A stretch of DNA of 5,181 nt, from NCBI GenBank assembly GCA_949286405.1, contig CASECH010000035.1, positions 1 through 5,181 of the forward strand. The letters run 5' to 3'. The notes under the pieces were generated by a model. The model was not told the DNA's origin and ran no database searches. It saw only the letters and a program-made list of their open reading frames with translations. Source of the stretch: an uncultured bacterium. Its GTDB lineage: Bacteria; Cyanobacteriota; Vampirovibrionia; Gastranaerophilales; Gastranaerophilaceae. Each line of letters starts with the position of its first letter. The first letter of the stretch is position 1. Both the position numbers and the translations under genes were made by a program. This document shows, piece by piece, positions 4,361-5,181 of this stretch.

Positions 4361-4377
4361 TATACCAATATTTTCTA

Positions 4378-5181
4378 TTAACTCCTAAGAACTCTTAATG
4401 CATTCAATATCGCGATAAAAGTAATACCTGTATCAGCAAATACAGCACCCCAAATTGATATTATACCTAAAGCACCGAACATTAAAAATAATATTTTTAC
4501 TCCAAGCACAAATATTATATTCTGATAAACTATTTTAATAGTATTTTTAGCAATATTTATAGCCTTATAAATTTTTATTGGATTGTCATCCATAATAACA
4601 ACATCAGCAGCTTCAATTGCTGCATCAGAACCAAGTCCTCCCATCGCAATGCCGACATCTGCTCTAACTAATGCAGGAGCATCATTTATTCCATCTCCAA
4701 CAAAAATAACACTTTTCTTTTGCACTTTTTGCTCAAGATAAACCTCTAATTTTTCTATTTTTTCAGCTGGTAATAATTCATAAAATATTTCATCTACATG
4801 CAAAACTCTATTAACATCTTTTGCATTTTTTTCAACATCACCAGTCAATATAACAGTTTTTATCTTCGAATCTTTCAATACTTTTATTGTGTTTTGAGAA
4901 TCTTTTTTAATTTCATCGGAAATGACAATGTAACCTAGACAACAATCATTTTTTGCAACATAGACAATATTACCAATATCTTCAGCATTAAATGGGAAAA
5001 TATTAAATTTAGACATCAACTTCAAATTTCCAACATAAATATCTTCTCCATCAATATTGGCTTTAATCCCAAAACCTGCAATTTCAATAAGTTCTTTTAC
5101 TCTATTTGTATCTACCTCCTTACCATAAGCAGTTCTTATTGATTTGGCAATTGGGTGAGTTGAAAAATTTTCAGCTAAGGC
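4378..5181 (-). CDS. cadA: Cd2+/Zn2+-exporting P1B-type ATPase (CadA/ZntA), N-terminus off window
   Basis: The C-terminal 267 residues of a heavy-metal pump of the inner membrane, which couples ATP hydrolysis to export of divalent soft metals. The open frame runs to the right edge without a stop, so the gene is truncated only by the window. In order, the fragment shows ENFSTHPIAKSI (residues 4-15), carrying the P1B-specific His-Pro of the nucleotide-binding domain; GFGIKANIDGEDIYVGN; TGD (113-115); GDGINDAPAL (162-171), the Mg-binding hinge motif; and GGLGSDAAIEAADVVIMDD. Two closing membrane helices follow, with Lys229 (VLGVKILF) and Asp250 (AVFADTG). That Lys/Asp pair is the mark of the Zn/Cd/Pb subgroup, as opposed to copper pumps. 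The phosphorylated DKTGT and CPx segments would be upstream of the window. A TTG at 5025 is an internal Leu, not a start. No separate terminator follows; transcripts may run on to the hairpin at 4206-4235. Confidence 0.95.
   Translation of the reverse strand, partial: ALAENFSTHPIAKSIRTAYGKEVDTNRVKELIEIAGFGIKANIDGEDIYVGNLKLMSKFNIFPFNAEDIGNIVYVAKNDCCLGYIVISDEIKKDSQNTIKVLKDSKIKTVILTGDVEKNAKDVNRVLHVDEIFYELLPAEKIEKLEVYLEQKVQKKSVIFVGDGINDAPALVRADVGIAMGGLGSDAAIEAADVVIMDDNPIKIYKAINIAKNTIKIVYQNIIFVLGVKILFLMFGALGIISIWGAVFADTGITFIAILNALRVLRS

Noticed and set aside
5023..5025. TTG at 5025 as the start of a short 215-residue P-type ATPase
   Set aside because: The frame continues upstream to the window edge with clear family sequence (ENFSTHPIAKSI, GFGIKANIDGEDIYVGN), so this is an internal leucine of a longer protein.

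Overview
This is a strongly A+T-rich window (roughly 70% by eye) from a Gram-negative-type bacterium. It encodes a TolC/NodT-type outer-membrane efflux factor and a secreted protein with a Sec signal peptide, with AT-rich codons and Lys/Asn-rich proteins. Together with the Ser/Gln-rich protein at 3671-4180, this is most reminiscent of gut Gastranaerophilales (Vampirovibrionia, non-photosynthetic Cyanobacteriota). That assignment is an inference from style, not a proven placement.

Left part (1-1840): a MarR-family regulator, cut by the left edge, is transcribed leftward. It diverges from a tolC-like outer-membrane factor transcribed rightward. The 60-bp gap between them holds a 26-bp near-perfect palindrome overlapping the predicted promoter, the classic layout of a MarR repressor controlling itself and an efflux gene. 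The tolC-like gene is followed by a strong intrinsic terminator, so no adaptor or pump gene follows it in the same operon.

Middle part (1917-3493): a small secreted protein of unknown function (rightward) converges on two leftward genes. One is a divergent MarR-like protein with a shortened wing, whose start I move from 2953 to 2941. The other, upstream of it, is a canonical MarR-family protein. The window therefore holds three MarR-family regulators in about 3.5 kb.

Right part (3494-5181): a 177-bp divergent spacer with operator-like palindromes leads to a GTG-started Ser/Gln-rich protein of unknown function. The interval 4181-4377 has no protein gene but is highly structured. On the minus strand it carries a fully consensus sigma70 promoter, two perfect hairpins and an intrinsic terminator, which together predict a small RNA of about 105-110 nt. 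Just upstream of that promoter is a 19-bp palindromic element that is identical to one in the promoter of the divergent MarR gene at 2498-2941. Beyond it, running leftward from the right edge, is the C-terminal part of a Cd2+/Zn2+-type P1B ATPase (CadA/ZntA).

The most interesting hypothesis is a small local circuit. A MarR-like regulator may share its operator with a small-RNA promoter next to a metal-efflux ATPase. The RNA's first loop can pair with the ribosome binding site of the neighbouring MarR gene (3017-3493). The promoter, hairpins, terminator and repeated operator are seen directly; the regulatory links are inference.
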